DNA from: Astropecten irregularis
Taxonomy: Eukaryota > Echinodermata > Asteroidea > Paxillosida > Astropectinidae
Assembly: GCA_963971285.1 (NCBI GenBank)
Contig: OZ020244.1
Span: 31,558,001-31,622,000 of the forward strand
Direction of reading: 5' to 3'
Length of the DNA stretch: 64,000 bases
The translations under genes were made by a program, and so were the position numbers. Of this stretch, positions 34,143 through 46,600 are shown piece by piece (the first letter of the stretch is position 1; every line of letters begins with the position of its first letter). Under the pieces are notes generated by a model. It was given only the letters and a program-made list of their open reading frames with translations. It did not search any database and was not told the DNA's origin.

Positions 34143-34205
34143 GCAGATAATGTGGTCCAAGTCATCATTCAGGTTTTTCAAACGTCTATAGACGTCGGGG
34201 GGAAG

Positions 34206-35225
34206 TGTGCTGTTCGCAAGTTTTAATTTTGCTTTTTATGCACTCCATAAGTGTGGTGGTTTTTACAGGCGTGCCATATGTAAGCAGCGCGCGTTGCGCA
34301 TGCGTCTGTAACTTTGTTGACTATGTGACGTCATGTACTGTCCGACTTATGTTCACTGTCTCCAACCAATTTGGGTTAACTTTGTGTCAGACAATTTACC
34401 TAAGAACGGTGCCTTTAAAGGCTGTTACCTGAAGATTGCATCTACATTGTGTTTTATGTAAGTTTAGCTCCATTATTGTGCTGTTAACTTGATTATGAAG
34501 GTTTAATATCTTTGTGATTTGGAGGTTTATTTTATCTGTCTTTTGTATCATTGTATGCGATTATGTCAACCTTAACGTTACACGTTATTCACTGTACTGT
34601 ACTGTATCATGAATATTTCCAGAGTCGGATTATCGTATTGTGAAACTTAGTTGCCATATGTCATTCTATTTCAGAGAAACATTGCTATAGGTGAGCCCGG
34701 TGTTTGACCAAATTCTAGAGCGTCCGAGACAGGTCTTTACTTGAGTTTCTGATTGTGTTTAATAGTGGAAGCCTGGAAGCCCACAAGTCTGTAAGTCTAT
34801 AAACACATGTATTATTTTTATGTTCATGTGGGTAACTGAATGTATCACTTTCGATGTAATGTGTAGGCCCTACCATTCATGGATCAAACTTTGGGTCTTT
34901 ATAGTGGATTAGTGGATTAATGGTATATTATCTTTATGTATACACATATGGTTGTTTCTCTTTGCCTTGAGACATTTGATTATAAGAGTGTGTTTTTTGG
35001 CATGTTATTTGAAAACGTGACATTTTGATGTAAGGCTTGTAGAGTTGTTTACATTGTTTACTAAAGCCAAGAGATTGTATTTGTTCTTTGTTGACAGTTT
35101 TACCCACACACAAGGCATACATCAGTTCATGGAAGTTCGTGAATTAAACAGATTCCTGGAACTATACTCTGTGTACTACTGTTTGCTTCATTTGGGGGTT
35201 AGCTACTGGATAGGAGTCAACGCAA
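34206..35225 (+). repeat. BEL/Pao LTR plus leader (shared by copies 2 and 3)
   Basis: A near-identical copy of 27556-28574, with one inserted base near 34376 (GGGTTAAC versus GGGTAAC) and very few substitutions. The CRE at 34326-34333 is preserved. The spacing between the two LTR starts gives an element unit of 6650 bp. Confidence 0.88.
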
Positions 35226-38200
35226 GTGCATATGTACTCTGAGACCAGTATAGTAAAAAGACTTCATCGCCCAGGTGACGACTTAACTTGGCAAGTCTCC
35301 CGAAGGACACCAGAACTCATCATGTCGACAAAGTCGGGACAGTCACCCCGAAAGGATCCAGACAGAGCAGACTCGCATAGGACACGACCACCGTCCAACC
35401 AAGGTGACCCTAACCCAGCGACAAAGGATGAAACCACCAGCCAGGTTTCAAGACAGACTAGTGCACGGTCATCCATCAACTCTGTGGCACTGAGGGCACG
35501 AGCCAAAGCAGAAGCAGCCAAGATGCGGTTGGAATTCGCCCGCAAGGAAGCTCAGCTTAAACAACAGAACGCTAAACAAGAAGCCACGATCTTCGTACTG
35601 AATGCAGAGAGGGACGCTGCTGTAGCTGAGATAGAGGCAGCTATTCTTGAAGAAGGAGAAGTCGACGGGGACTCTGTAAAAAGTGGTGGTTTGAGTCTTC
35701 CCAGTGAAGACTACAGGAAACGGGTTGAGCAATATTTGATATCTTGTAATGCAGGTGAGAGTGTAAATTGTCAAGGGAAAACTGAGGCTAATAAAACCTC
35801 TACACCCACCCCTGCCCCTGTTCCTCCCCCAACCTCGGCACCCCCTGCTGACCCAGTTGCCTCATCAGAACCTGTACATTCAGTTAATGTTGTGTCTGAG
35901 ATAAGCAATATGTTAATTAAGAAGGAGTTAGTTACAAGTAGTCTAAGAAAGTTTAATGATCATGCAGGTACATACAAATCATGGAAAGCCTCTTTTAAAC
36001 AGGCTATTTCAGAGCTTAGAGTAACGCCATCCCAAGAGATGGATTTAATCATGAAGTGGCTTGGCAAGGAATCTGCCCAATTGGTTACACCCATTCATTC
36101 CATCCATGTGGATAGACCTGATGTAGGTCTTCAGAGAATATGGGATCTTCTTGACAGGAAGTATGGTGCATCAGAGGCCATGGAAGCAGATCTACAACGC
36201 CGCATTGAAGATTTCCCCAAACTTTCTCAGCGAGATAACGACAAGCTCCAACAATATGCGCACTTGTTGATGGAGATCGAGTACATTAAAGATGGAGAGA
36301 ACTGCCCGGGGCTACTGCATCTTGACTCTGGAAGAGGATTACGTCCTCTGGTACAGAAGCTGCCTTACGGTCTTCAAGAGAGATGGATGATGGAGGGTGC
36401 CCGGTACAAGGAGAAACATGGTGTGACCTTTCCACCGTTCAAGGTTTTTAGCGACTTTGTCCAGTTCCAGGCCAAGGTGCGTAATGATCCAAGCTTCACG
36501 ATGCCTCACGACCAAAGGCAACATGACATGCCAAAGAGAACTGTCAGTGTCAGAGCAACTGAAGTCAAGACGGCCGACAAGCCAAAGGCTGGAGAACAGT
36601 GCCCAATTCACAAGAGGAATCACTCCATCTTCAAGTGCAGAGTATTTCTTGGCAAGAGCCCACCCGGGAAGAAGGCCGTCCTCAGGGAGCACCACCTGTG
36701 CTTCAGATGTTGCCAGCCACATCATGCAGCCCATGAATGCAAGACCGATGTAAAGTGTGACTCATGTGGCAGTACACGGCACATGACAATTCTTCACCAT
36801 GACCAGTACAACGAGCCTGCAGACAACTCACAGGAACCAAATTCTCAGCCTACTTCGTCTCAGCCTCGGATTACGAGTGCCTGCTCTAAGGTGCAGGGCA
36901 CAACATGCAGCGCTGGAAAGTCATGTGCGAAGATCGTTCCAGTCCTAGTGCGGTCTAAGAAAGACCCAGGTACTTGCGTCAAGACATACGCTATCATTGA
37001 CGAGCAGAGTAACAAGACCTTGGCAACTCGGCAGCTGTTCGACAAGTTTGACATTGACTACAGAGAGGTCCATTATACCTTACGTACCTGTAGTGGAGAA
37101 GAATCGGCAAGTGGCAGGTGGGCAGACGACTTAACGGTTCAAGATATTCGTGGCACTGTAAGTTTAGACTTACCTGTTGTTACCGAATGTTCTCTCATCC
37201 CTGACTTCAAGAATGAAATCCCTTCACCCGATGTGACCAGGGCATATGACCACCTGAAGGGCGTTGACATCCCGGAAATTGATCATGACTGCACAGCGAC
37301 TCTGTTGATAGGGAGAGATGTGCTCCAGGCACATCATGTTCTTGACCAAAGGATCGGGCCCCCTGGTGCACCGTTTGCCCAGAAGATGAAACTTGGCTGG
37401 GTTATCATCGGTGAAGTGTGCCTTCGAGGTGCTCATAGAAGTAATGGCCATCAGGACAAGATTGTATCGCTGCGCACTCAGGTGCTTTCCACAGGACGTC
37501 CGACTTTCCTCGAGCCGTGTCCGAACGAGTTTCATGTCAAACATTTGTTTGAAAATGAGAATGACGGTGTTTGTCTGTCCATCGAAGAAAGACAGTTCGT
37601 AGACCTCATGGAGAAGGAAGGAAACCTTCAACATGGCAAATGGACAGCACCATTACCCTTCAAAGAGCCGAGGGATCGACTGCCCAATAATCGACAGCAA
37701 GCTTTGAAAAGAGCTCACATTCTCCGAAAGGGCCTGGACAGGGATCCAGTAAAAAGAGGACACATGCTGACATTCATGGAAGGGGTTATTTCTCAAGGCC
37801 ATGCCGAAGTCGCTCCACCTCTGCAAGCAGATGAAGAGTGCTGGTACTTACCCTTGTTTGGGGTGTACCATCCCAAGAAGAGAGACAAAATCAGAGGTGT
37901 CTTTGATTCCTCAGCTGAGTTCCAGGGCCACTCGCTTAACCAGGTGCTGCTGAAGGGTCCTGACCTCACCAACGACTTGGTGGGCGTCCTTATGAGATTT
38001 CGCCGAGGGCGTGTGGCGGTCTGCGGAGACATCGAGTCCATGTTCTTTTGCTTTTCGGTCTCAGAAAGACACAGGAATTTCCTTCGTTTCTTTTGGCACG
38101 AGAACAACGACTTTAACAAGCCGCTCATCGAGTATCGTATGCTGAAGCATGTGTTCGGCAATACTCCCTCTCCGGCTGTTGCAAATTATGGCCTGAGAGA

Positions 38201-38602
38201 CCTGGCTTGTGATGCTGAACCTGATGTCAAAGACTTCATCTTCAATGACTTCTACGTGGACGATGGACTCAGGTCATGTGACGACAGTGACACAGCTATC
38301 TCACTTATGAAGCGCACCAGAGCCATGCTGAAGGAGAAGGCAGGCATAAATCTGCACAAAATTGCTTCAAACTCCCAGGCTGTACTTGATGCATTCAAGG
38401 CAGAAGAGGTCCAGAAAGACATCAGGAATCTGACTCTTAGCGATGGTGTGCCTACGCAGAGAAGTCTAGGTGTTCAGTGGAACTTGACTGATGACACCTT
38501 CAGGTTTCATACCAATCTGGAGGAAAGACCCTACACAAGGAGAGGCGTCTTGTCAACAATTAATGGGGTTTTTGACCCTCTTGGTTTCCTCGCACCAGTA
38601 TA
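35226..38602 (+). pseudogene. BEL/Pao copy 3 Gag-Pol, truncated in RT
   Basis: The same frame as the intact copy for 1125 codons: gag, zinc knuckles, protease, and RT including YVDDG. It stops abruptly after LGFLAPV, where sequence identity ends at GCACCAGT|ATAACACG; the stop codon comes from flanking DNA. RNase H, integrase and the 3' LTR are missing. Differences from copy 2 are few: codon 3 Thr/Met, residue 303 His/Gln, residue 701 Glu/Gln and at least one silent change. Confidence 0.92.
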
Positions 38603-38676
38603 ACACGACCATTCCCAGAAAGGGCTGACCTGGGGGAGCTAAACGAATGCACCCTTCGAAGACTAGCAGCATCAGC

Positions 38677-38929
38677 CAGGGGCAAATTTCATAGAGCTGC
38701 TTAGTAGCACAAAAAATTGCTTAGCACAAAAAAAGCTTGCCCAATAAAACAAACCGCCATTGAAAAATCCATTTGATATTCATGGTCAGCAAGCAACAGC
38801 CAAATAACAATTGCAAGTGATACACAAACACACAGAAATTTGGTTGTTAATCCTGTTTTTACTATTAAGACAGAAATGTCATACTTAGCAAATTTTTGTG
38901 CTAAGCAGCTCTATGAAATTGGCCCCAGG
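38677..38929. repeat. MITE-like family A, copy 2
   Basis: Both ends present: AGGGGCAAATTTCATAGAGC and GCTCTATGAAATTGGCCCC. It starts 75 bp after the broken end of the BEL array. Confidence 0.85.
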
Positions 38930-40108
38930 GTAGCAATGCACAATGAATGAGCCAAAGTGCATGATGCTGGTGGTAAACTGGATCTTCTTATTCGACACTA
39001 ACTAGCACCAAACGTGCTCAGACTTTTTTTCTGGTAATATCACAAGATTTTGAGGGTCAAAGGAAAGTACATGTAGGACTTTGGTACCATGGCTTTAAAT
39101 AATATAGGACCTGTACACGATTGATACTAAGTCGTCCAAATAATGTTTAAGGAAAACTATGCAGTGCTGTGGGATTGTTATGGTTCCTTGCTGCAATTGA
39201 TAGGGGTTAAGATTAAAAATGGAGACTTACTGTCAAGTATCAGGGGCAATAGTGCAAAGCTATAGGGGTATATCAAAAAGGGGTGTGGCTGTTGGGCAGG
39301 GCAGTTGGATAGGGAAAAGTATGGAGCAGAATGTGGGAGCCGGGGACAGGTACAAAATAGTTTCCTTTGCAGAGCTTCAAACGCTGGAGGTACATCATTT
39401 GCAAATTATCAGACTTTGGGGATGAGACTTATAAAACAGTGAGGCGGGGCAGTTGAGGCGGGGCAGTTGGGAGAGGGCAGTTGGGACAGGCAATAAGGCA
39501 CAGCAGTCGGGCAGGGCAAGGCAACAGACCTGAGTGAAGTAAAAAATAATGCTGACATACTGTATGTATAGGGCCTATAATGTCTGTAACAGCATGACAC
39601 ATTATACATGCAACATTAATAACTGCAATCCTTTCACAAGAATGATCAGAGAAGAAAGGTGACGATGTTTTGCAATTTTAACTCCAAAACATCCAGCCAC
39701 TGCAAACCGTTCAAGTGGGATTGTCAGCCTCAACGGGGAGTTCACCTAGGCAAGCTGACTCACTAGAGGCATTATCACACACTGAAGTTAATAATGGTGC
39801 TCCCTGCTATGTCCAGCAGCTGCTCTAACCATGGGGCACTACCAGCATCCATGGCCCCTAGCCAGCCCCCTTTACTACCAGCCCCCTTGCCAGCCCCCAT
39901 GGTGGGAGATACTTTGATCAGGGACTGGTTTTTACTGAACTCAGAAACCGGGCTGGATGGCAGCAGGGGTCATAGCAGGGCAATAACAAGCTCCAAATGT
40001 GGCAGTTCAAACTGGACCATGCAAGAAGACTTCTTTGAAAAGTATAGAAATTAAAGCTGTATTAAGATTCTTTTTCTATGAGGTACATAAAGATTAGCTT
40101 TACCGTCT
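38930..40108. other. Intronic DNA with a G-rich degenerate tandem
   Basis: No gene recognised. From 39441 to 39520 there is a degenerate repeat of GGCGGGGCAGTTG-like units (GGGGCAGTTG occurs twice, with weaker copies after). 39825-39900 is a low-complexity CCAGCCCCC-type stretch. Confidence 0.5.
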
Positions 40109-40215
40109 ACGGCCTCTGTCACATGAAGCAATTTTACAGGCAGTCAGTTTCAGGCAATTTCTCCAAGAAGAAATTAACATTCATCTTTAATTTTTCATAA
40201 TTTTCTTACGAAACA
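40109..40215. repeat. MITE-like family C, copy 2 (one arm)
   Basis: GGCCTCTGTCACATGAAGCA, then ATTTTACAGGCAGTCAG and CTCCAAGAAGAAATTAACA, matching the left half of 13392-13561. Confidence 0.6.
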
Positions 40216-41215
40216 TCGGATCGGCTGTTGATGTTAACGGATAGTTTAACGTACGCATATTCATATCCGTTCACATGCAAAACCTCTCTAATATGATCAA
40301 CATATCGGAAAAGGTCCACGATTAGAAAGCATGTACAAAACCAATGGAGCTGCTGCCAAAAAGTCTAAGTCCAAACAAAAGAGGAACAATAAGGGGTCCA
40401 CCATCCATGATTGCAAGCAATACACTTGTGTGCATGTATACTGTACGTTATAGTACTACAATGCTTTCAAACCATGCAATTCACAAAAATAATTTGTCCT
40501 CGAATTCTCTCTTCTCTCCAAAAAAAATAAATAAATAAATAAAAAACCCAGAAAACAAAAACGAAGGCTCAAGGCCCAAACCATCAAACACTTCAAACTA
40601 AAAATGTCTGATATCTTAAAAAAGACAAAAACACGCACAACCCATTAGGGTAATGTCACTAATTTGACTGGTTTTTTAATAGGAGACCTGGGGAGGAAGC
40701 AATTTCATCAGATATGACCGATAGCAATTTCAAACGACCTTCCGGGTTACTCTAGGGGACTAGGTTAATTGATATTATTCATTCTTTTATGAGACTGCAA
40801 ATATAGGGCACACAAATCATGTAGGGCCTAGCCTGTATGTCTATATTGCATACATTACCCCTATGCTTGACACTGCTGCACAATTACATAGGCCTATAGA
40901 CGGCTGGTACATTTCTCACATTGCTCATGGTAAGAATCATTTCCAAAACATTTCGGAAATTTGCTGTGGGAGAATTGAATTTGTCGCATGCACCTGGGTC
41001 TGCATGGATGGAAACATTCCACGGCGAAACATTGGAGGCGTTTCCAGACGTGAAGTGAAATTGCAGATGTTGCAGGAGGGGTAGGGGGGGGGGTGGGGGA
41101 AGAGATATCACTGGTAGTAGTAATGTGGAGATGAATTTATGTGAAGCCAGAGAAATTTCAAATAACGATTAGAGCTTATTTATAATTTGTGCAAAGATGA
41201 AGAGAGAGATCATAT
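40216..41215. other. Intronic DNA without recognised genes
   Basis: It contains an (AAAT)n microsatellite at about 40521-40545 and a G-rich run at 41078-41100. Nothing coding recognised. Confidence 0.5.
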
Positions 41216-41791
41216 TCTGGGGCAAATTTCACGGCCCTGCTTAGAACGAACAATTTGCTAACCATGAAATTTCTGTCTTTCATAAAATAAGGATTAACAT
41301 TTAACAACCAAATTTCCATGTGTTGTGTATCACTTGTGCTTGTTCTTTGGCTGTTGTTTGCTGACCATAAATATGAAATGAATCTTTTAATGCTGATTTT
41401 TTTTAGGTAAATACATGATTGGTAAAGGTCACAGGACAGCACTCATACTTTGTCTGATCAAATATGTACATGAAATAATAAACCTGTGAAAATTTGAGCT
41501 CAATCGGACATCTGAGTCACGAGAAAATAGCGAAAGCCGACTCGATTTTTCTTATAAAACATGAAGAATAGTTTACTTTAAAAATCGTTCAGACAAACAA
41601 TCTTTGGAAAAGACAATAAATCTTGATTTACTTGAAAACCCAGCATCTGATGAACCAAGATTCCCTATGGTGAATGTTCGCACTGTTTAAGAACTGTTGA
41701 GTCCATTTTCTGTCTCAAAACTCAATAAAACATTTTTGGAGGCCTTGCAAATCCTATATGCTCCCTTTAACAGCTCAATGAAATTGGCCCA
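41216..41791. repeat. MITE-like family A, copy 3, split by an inserted repeat
   Basis: The left end and body are at 41216-41405 (GGGGCAAATTTCACGGCC ... GTTGTGTATCACTTG ... TTGCTGACCATAAA). The right terminus is only found again at 41771-41791 (CAGCTCAATGAAATTGGCCC). The ~360 bp between them are unrelated to other copies and include AAACCTGTGAAAATTTGAGC, part of a repeat I associate with echinoderm introns. Confidence 0.6.
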
Positions 41792-43384
41792 AGTACTGCA
41801 ACTGGGACAGGTTTTACATACTGTACAAGGGCACATGTAACTCCATCTGCTGTAATGGCAGCTACGGTTGCTGTCAATATTACACACTGGTTTGGAGGCC
41901 TGCCAAAGACTGTATCATCACATGCTGAAACAGGATACAAGTATTTCTTTTCTGAGAACTGCAGTTTTAAGTGGTTTTCCATACTCCTGAGCAATAAATT
42001 GCAAAATAAACCAAACACTTTCCACTTCAAAATCATAACTTGACACACGACATTTTTCACTGAGCTATGTTTAAAACAGGCCTACCCTCTTTGAGAAACT
42101 AGCAAACTGTGGTTTCCAAAAAGTGGCACAATTTTCTACATAACATACTGTAGTATCAGTGTATGTAATTAACCCCATAAATGGCTTTTTGTCTTATTAT
42201 CAGTTATGCACTGTTAAAATGCTGTAGCCTACACAATGCCTGAAATTGGTTGTGAATGGTATTTAAAATATTTTGGGCTCATTTATGCCTGTTATGGATT
42301 TTGAACATGAAATTCGAGCCCAGTGTCGTATGGGAGAAAGCAGCTAGCCCATAGTACATGCATTATTTAAAGCATTAGGCCTATTGAGCCAACATATTAC
42401 GTGCAGCATTGTACACTGGGAACACTGTATTTGGAATCAACTGTGTTTTATCTAGTCCACGGAGTAGATGTATACATGTAGATACCACTGGCCTATTTAA
42501 AGTAACCCGGCACGACATGGACAAGCTGTAGCCCAATCTGATGCAGTATGACAAATGCCCACTCGGGAATCCATATCGCCAGGCCGCATAATTAATGAAT
42601 AATTCCAGAAAGAGTCCAGATCAGGACGCCGACATAAATCACCGTCTTCACTGGTTCGGACTGAGAGATCTAACGATATAGGGTCTACATTATAGCATCA
42701 TCTCTTCATCTCAAGCCCCCCTCACCCTCGACCAACCAACCGACGTCCATTAGACTACTGTGTGTGGTGCAGGTTCAGATATTACAACATACTGACAGAA
42801 CATTCATCCCGTCTGGGTAATGACTCGTGATATTGGGACATTCTCTCCGTCCGTCTGCCGTGATGGTGGTGGTGGTGGTGGCAGGGACTGACGCCTACCG
42901 TGGATGGAGGGGGGAACTATGTTCTCCCGTAGTCTCCCAGAGATTGATGTGAGTGCCCAGAGGTACCATCACTGGTTCAACTGGGTTATCAAGCAAACAG
43001 AACCTGCGGGCCATCGCAGCTGCCCTCCTTGATTTCTTGTTCTCTTCTTGTTTTCTTCCCCTGATGAATCATTCAGAGACCCTACATTCAACATGCATGT
43101 TCTGCACTTGGAGGCACAGATCATCCAGATAAAGTAGTTCTTAAAGTAGCATCATCCGTCACGATAGCTTCTATTTTGAGGGGAGAGAGCCTTTGAGGCA
43201 AGATCTGTAAGGCAATATTGACTAGTCGCTAGACATGATAGACATGATAGAACTTTATGATCAACAGAAAAAAAAGTAAAGATGCAAAAAATGGCAGGTT
43301 TATGACATGTGACGTGCATTCAACCAATCATGTGAAGCTTCATGCGAGTCGTAGAAAGAAAAATAAGGCATGTACAAGGTTCTA
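41792..43384. other. Intronic DNA without recognised elements
   Basis: Mostly AT-rich. A GGTGGTGGTGGTGG triplet run lies near 42865-42880. No exon or family repeat recognised. Confidence 0.5.
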
Positions 43385-43580
43385 TGGGGATTTACGAAAC
43401 AGAGGCACAGTCTCGGGCTACTGCTCCATTTCGTGAATTCGTTCTAAAATAACGGGTATCAAAATAGAGGCTTTTGGCTGAGGTTCGTAAGTAGATTCTC
43501 TGGTTTGAAAAAGAAAACAGAGCTTCAGCTGCAATGAAAAAACCCCAACCTATAATTTTCGCCTATGGATGACAGAGCTG

Positions 43581-43657
<77 letters not shown>

Positions 43658-43686
43658 GGAGCTTCCATTTCGTAAACCCCCTATGG
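43385..43686. repeat. MITE-like family E, copy 1, with GAGCCT hexanucleotide array
   Basis: The ends are TATGGGGATTTACGAAA and TTTCGTAAACCCCCTATG. The body carries AAAATAGAGGCTTTTGGCTG and GTAGATTCTCTGG..TGAAAA, shared with copies at 48250 and 62669. A (GAGCCT)13 microsatellite at 43581-43658 lies next to the right end. Confidence 0.85.
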
Positions 43687-46600
43687 TAGCTTTTGTACCA
43701 CAAACATGTCGTCCCTCTTTTCTCATGATCACAGAGGACAGTTCCTGTACGACAGTTTTCCAAAACTATTTCAACTCGGCTTATACCAAAAGCCTTCCAA
43801 GCAACCACAGACATATAACTGGGGCACATTTCACAAACTGAGTCAACGACTTGCGCCTAAAAGCTGCAAACAATATCCGAGTATAATACATACATTTTAC
43901 ATATATTCACATGATATTCTCTTTGTTCATGGAGCTGGTTTCAGGTACATACGTAATTGATTTCTGCATTAATTACGTGCAAGCCCCCGCAGTGTGTTTC
44001 TTACGTTCACTGAACTGAATATTAATCCTGTACATAAGCACCATTCCCAATGACTGCCCTGCCAGCGCACACATCTTAATAGCATTCGAATCATCACTCG
44101 ATAAAAGCTAATGCACTCTAGAGGCATTTTAATTAAACTGGAATCGGAACACAGAAAATGGAGAGGAGGGCTTAACGATCAATTAGCGAATCTGCCCATG
44201 AAATGCGACGTACAATGAGAAGGGGGGGACACACAAAAACAAGTGTGGGACTCGACAGCCATCAAGTTACCAATCAATAAATAAACTAACGCTTGATTGA
44301 GTAGAGGAAATTTTAATATCCTGCACGCGAACTGCACACATACCGTACGTGGCATTTCAGTCAGAAGACAGTTATAAGCCATTCTGCTGGGAAGTATTTG
44401 TGTAAACAAAGCCTTGTTTAGAGAAATAAAACAAAAACGCACTTGTTTTTCACCCATATCTATAATTATACAAAGAAAACAAGGGTTGATCACGTTTTCC
44501 CTTAAAACAAGGGTTATGGAACAACATAGGGTACGCTACTTAATTAAAGAGAAGATCATGATCAAATCTTGGCTCAATTTGGTGGACAGGCCCATTGAAG
44601 TCTAAGTTAGGTGACTGAGAGGGAAAATGGGATAGCAATACGATCTGGGATAAAACCGTCTTTATCTGGACTTTGTCCTTTCGACTGGCTTTTCAGCTGG
44701 AGGGCTCGGATCACTGAACCACCCCTGTGTCCTCTCAGAACCTCAAGACTATCCTGACGATTCTGAGACGATTTCCGAGATCCCTTTCGAAACCACCGAA
44801 AAAAGATCCCAACACTCGGGCGAAGCTTATCGAAGACAAATCTCCTCCGACATGAATGTGACATGCCTACTACCATCTGGACTTTAGGTTGGTTTCTTAA
44901 ACACGTCTTGAGCATCGACGCTAAGGGGGATTCAACTTCAACAAAGAGCCCACGGATATATCAGTATATCAGCCGTGCATGATCCAATCAAGATTTGTAA
45001 AGCTAACAAAAATCACACTCTGATGACAGACGACCACGTTTCAGATAAATGACCCTCCAAACAAAAAACACCATACAGCAACGCAATCCTTGATGACTGC
45101 GCGTGCAACACAAATGCGGATAATGAGAATTTTGACAGTCTCAGATGGGAGACTACGTCGACTCGATGGTTACCAAAAAAAAAGGCAGAGAAAAAAAAAA
45201 GTCAATGAGGATGAGTCAGTGAGGTTGCAGTGGTGCCTAGCACCTCTGCTTTTAACACCAGCCCGATGATGCAGCTAACACTCAATAATTGATGAACCCA
45301 GTAAATGGGTTTGGGGTTGACTTGATGGGCTCCCATAGCTCATTGTTTCGTTGGCTCTCTGTTGTTATCTTTTATCCTCACAGTCTACTGGGTCTTGATG
45401 AGTTAATCTGATGGCAGAGGCAAATATTGAACTTAAAGCCTGACTTCACCAGCATGAATTTTAATCCGCGACCGGTCAATTAGACTGGACGCAAACAAAG
45501 GGCTGGTATTATTTTCTCACTCCACGGCACCTGAGAGTGCAAAAGACTGTTAAAACAAAATAACGTGTGATGAGGGTTTGCATTGCCGTCAGTGTTTGCA
45601 CAAACTGGCCTAAAAAAGCTGACAGACCAATTTTTTTTCTTTTTAACCTTTAAAAGCATCCACCAACCCCTATTCAATTAATTTTTCAGTGTTTACATTT
45701 TGCCTGTTTGAATTCTGAATTCTGGTTATGTAAGCAGCTGGACACACTGATATTTCTGAGAACTGTTTTTCTTTGGCTTTATTTTTTTAAGTGTTAATAG
45801 CATTACTTGGATGGTTTACTCTCGGGGAAATGGGCACATTTTCACAATAAGCAAAAACCAACCAAAACAATGGTTTTCATAAAATATTTTCAATGTAAGA
45901 CACCTATGGCTGTGACTGCGGGTGACCATTAATTCAATTGGCTGAAGTGTGATGTGACCCAGTGACCGATGAAGTGCCGCACCAATGCACTAGCTGCTTA
46001 GACAGCATTTCAGCCCCACTACGTTCACATCCCAAATATGTCAAATCACTTTTGTTTAGGTGCTAATATCACCAAATATCTCTAGGATCAAACACAAACA
46101 CTTTTCATCAGGCATGCAACTTAGACTTCAGAAAAACAAACGAGGAAAATTCAATCTTTACCATATTTTGTACAATATTTTTCATTTTTCAATGGCATTA
46201 ATTATTAAGAGTGAAGTGAGGGGAAAAAAAGAAGGAAATCAGCTGATCCGAGGAAAATTTGCATGCCTGAATTCATGCACTACTGTACTTTCATTCAGTC
46301 ACGTTGGCTGACGGCATAAATCTGTTCAGATAATTGGGTGGGGTTTTGTTAAGATCCGCCCTTCTCTTAACTTTCAGGACGGGTCTGTCCGGGCATCCAT
46401 TATATACAAGCGCATTCACTGACAGTTCATCAATCATCAGATCAGCCTAAGTTGGAAAATCCACTGAAAATGTGCCAACATGCGTGCACATGACCGCGCA
46501 TGGTGCAGGAATACACGAGCTGACGCGTACAAAGTGTGAGGCATATGCGCACGTGGGTGCATGTATGACACTCATGAGTGAACACATCAATGAGACCGCT

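Noticed and set aside
34205..34432. Short plus frame at the start of the BEL LTR, also present at 26.6 kb
   Set aside because: Lies wholly in LTR sequence and is open by chance.
43569..43841. Plus-strand frame encoding a Pro-Glu repeat, and minus frames encoding Gly-Ser or Leu-Arg repeats
   Set aside because: All come from one GAGCCT hexanucleotide array read in different frames; the array belongs to a short repeat family.
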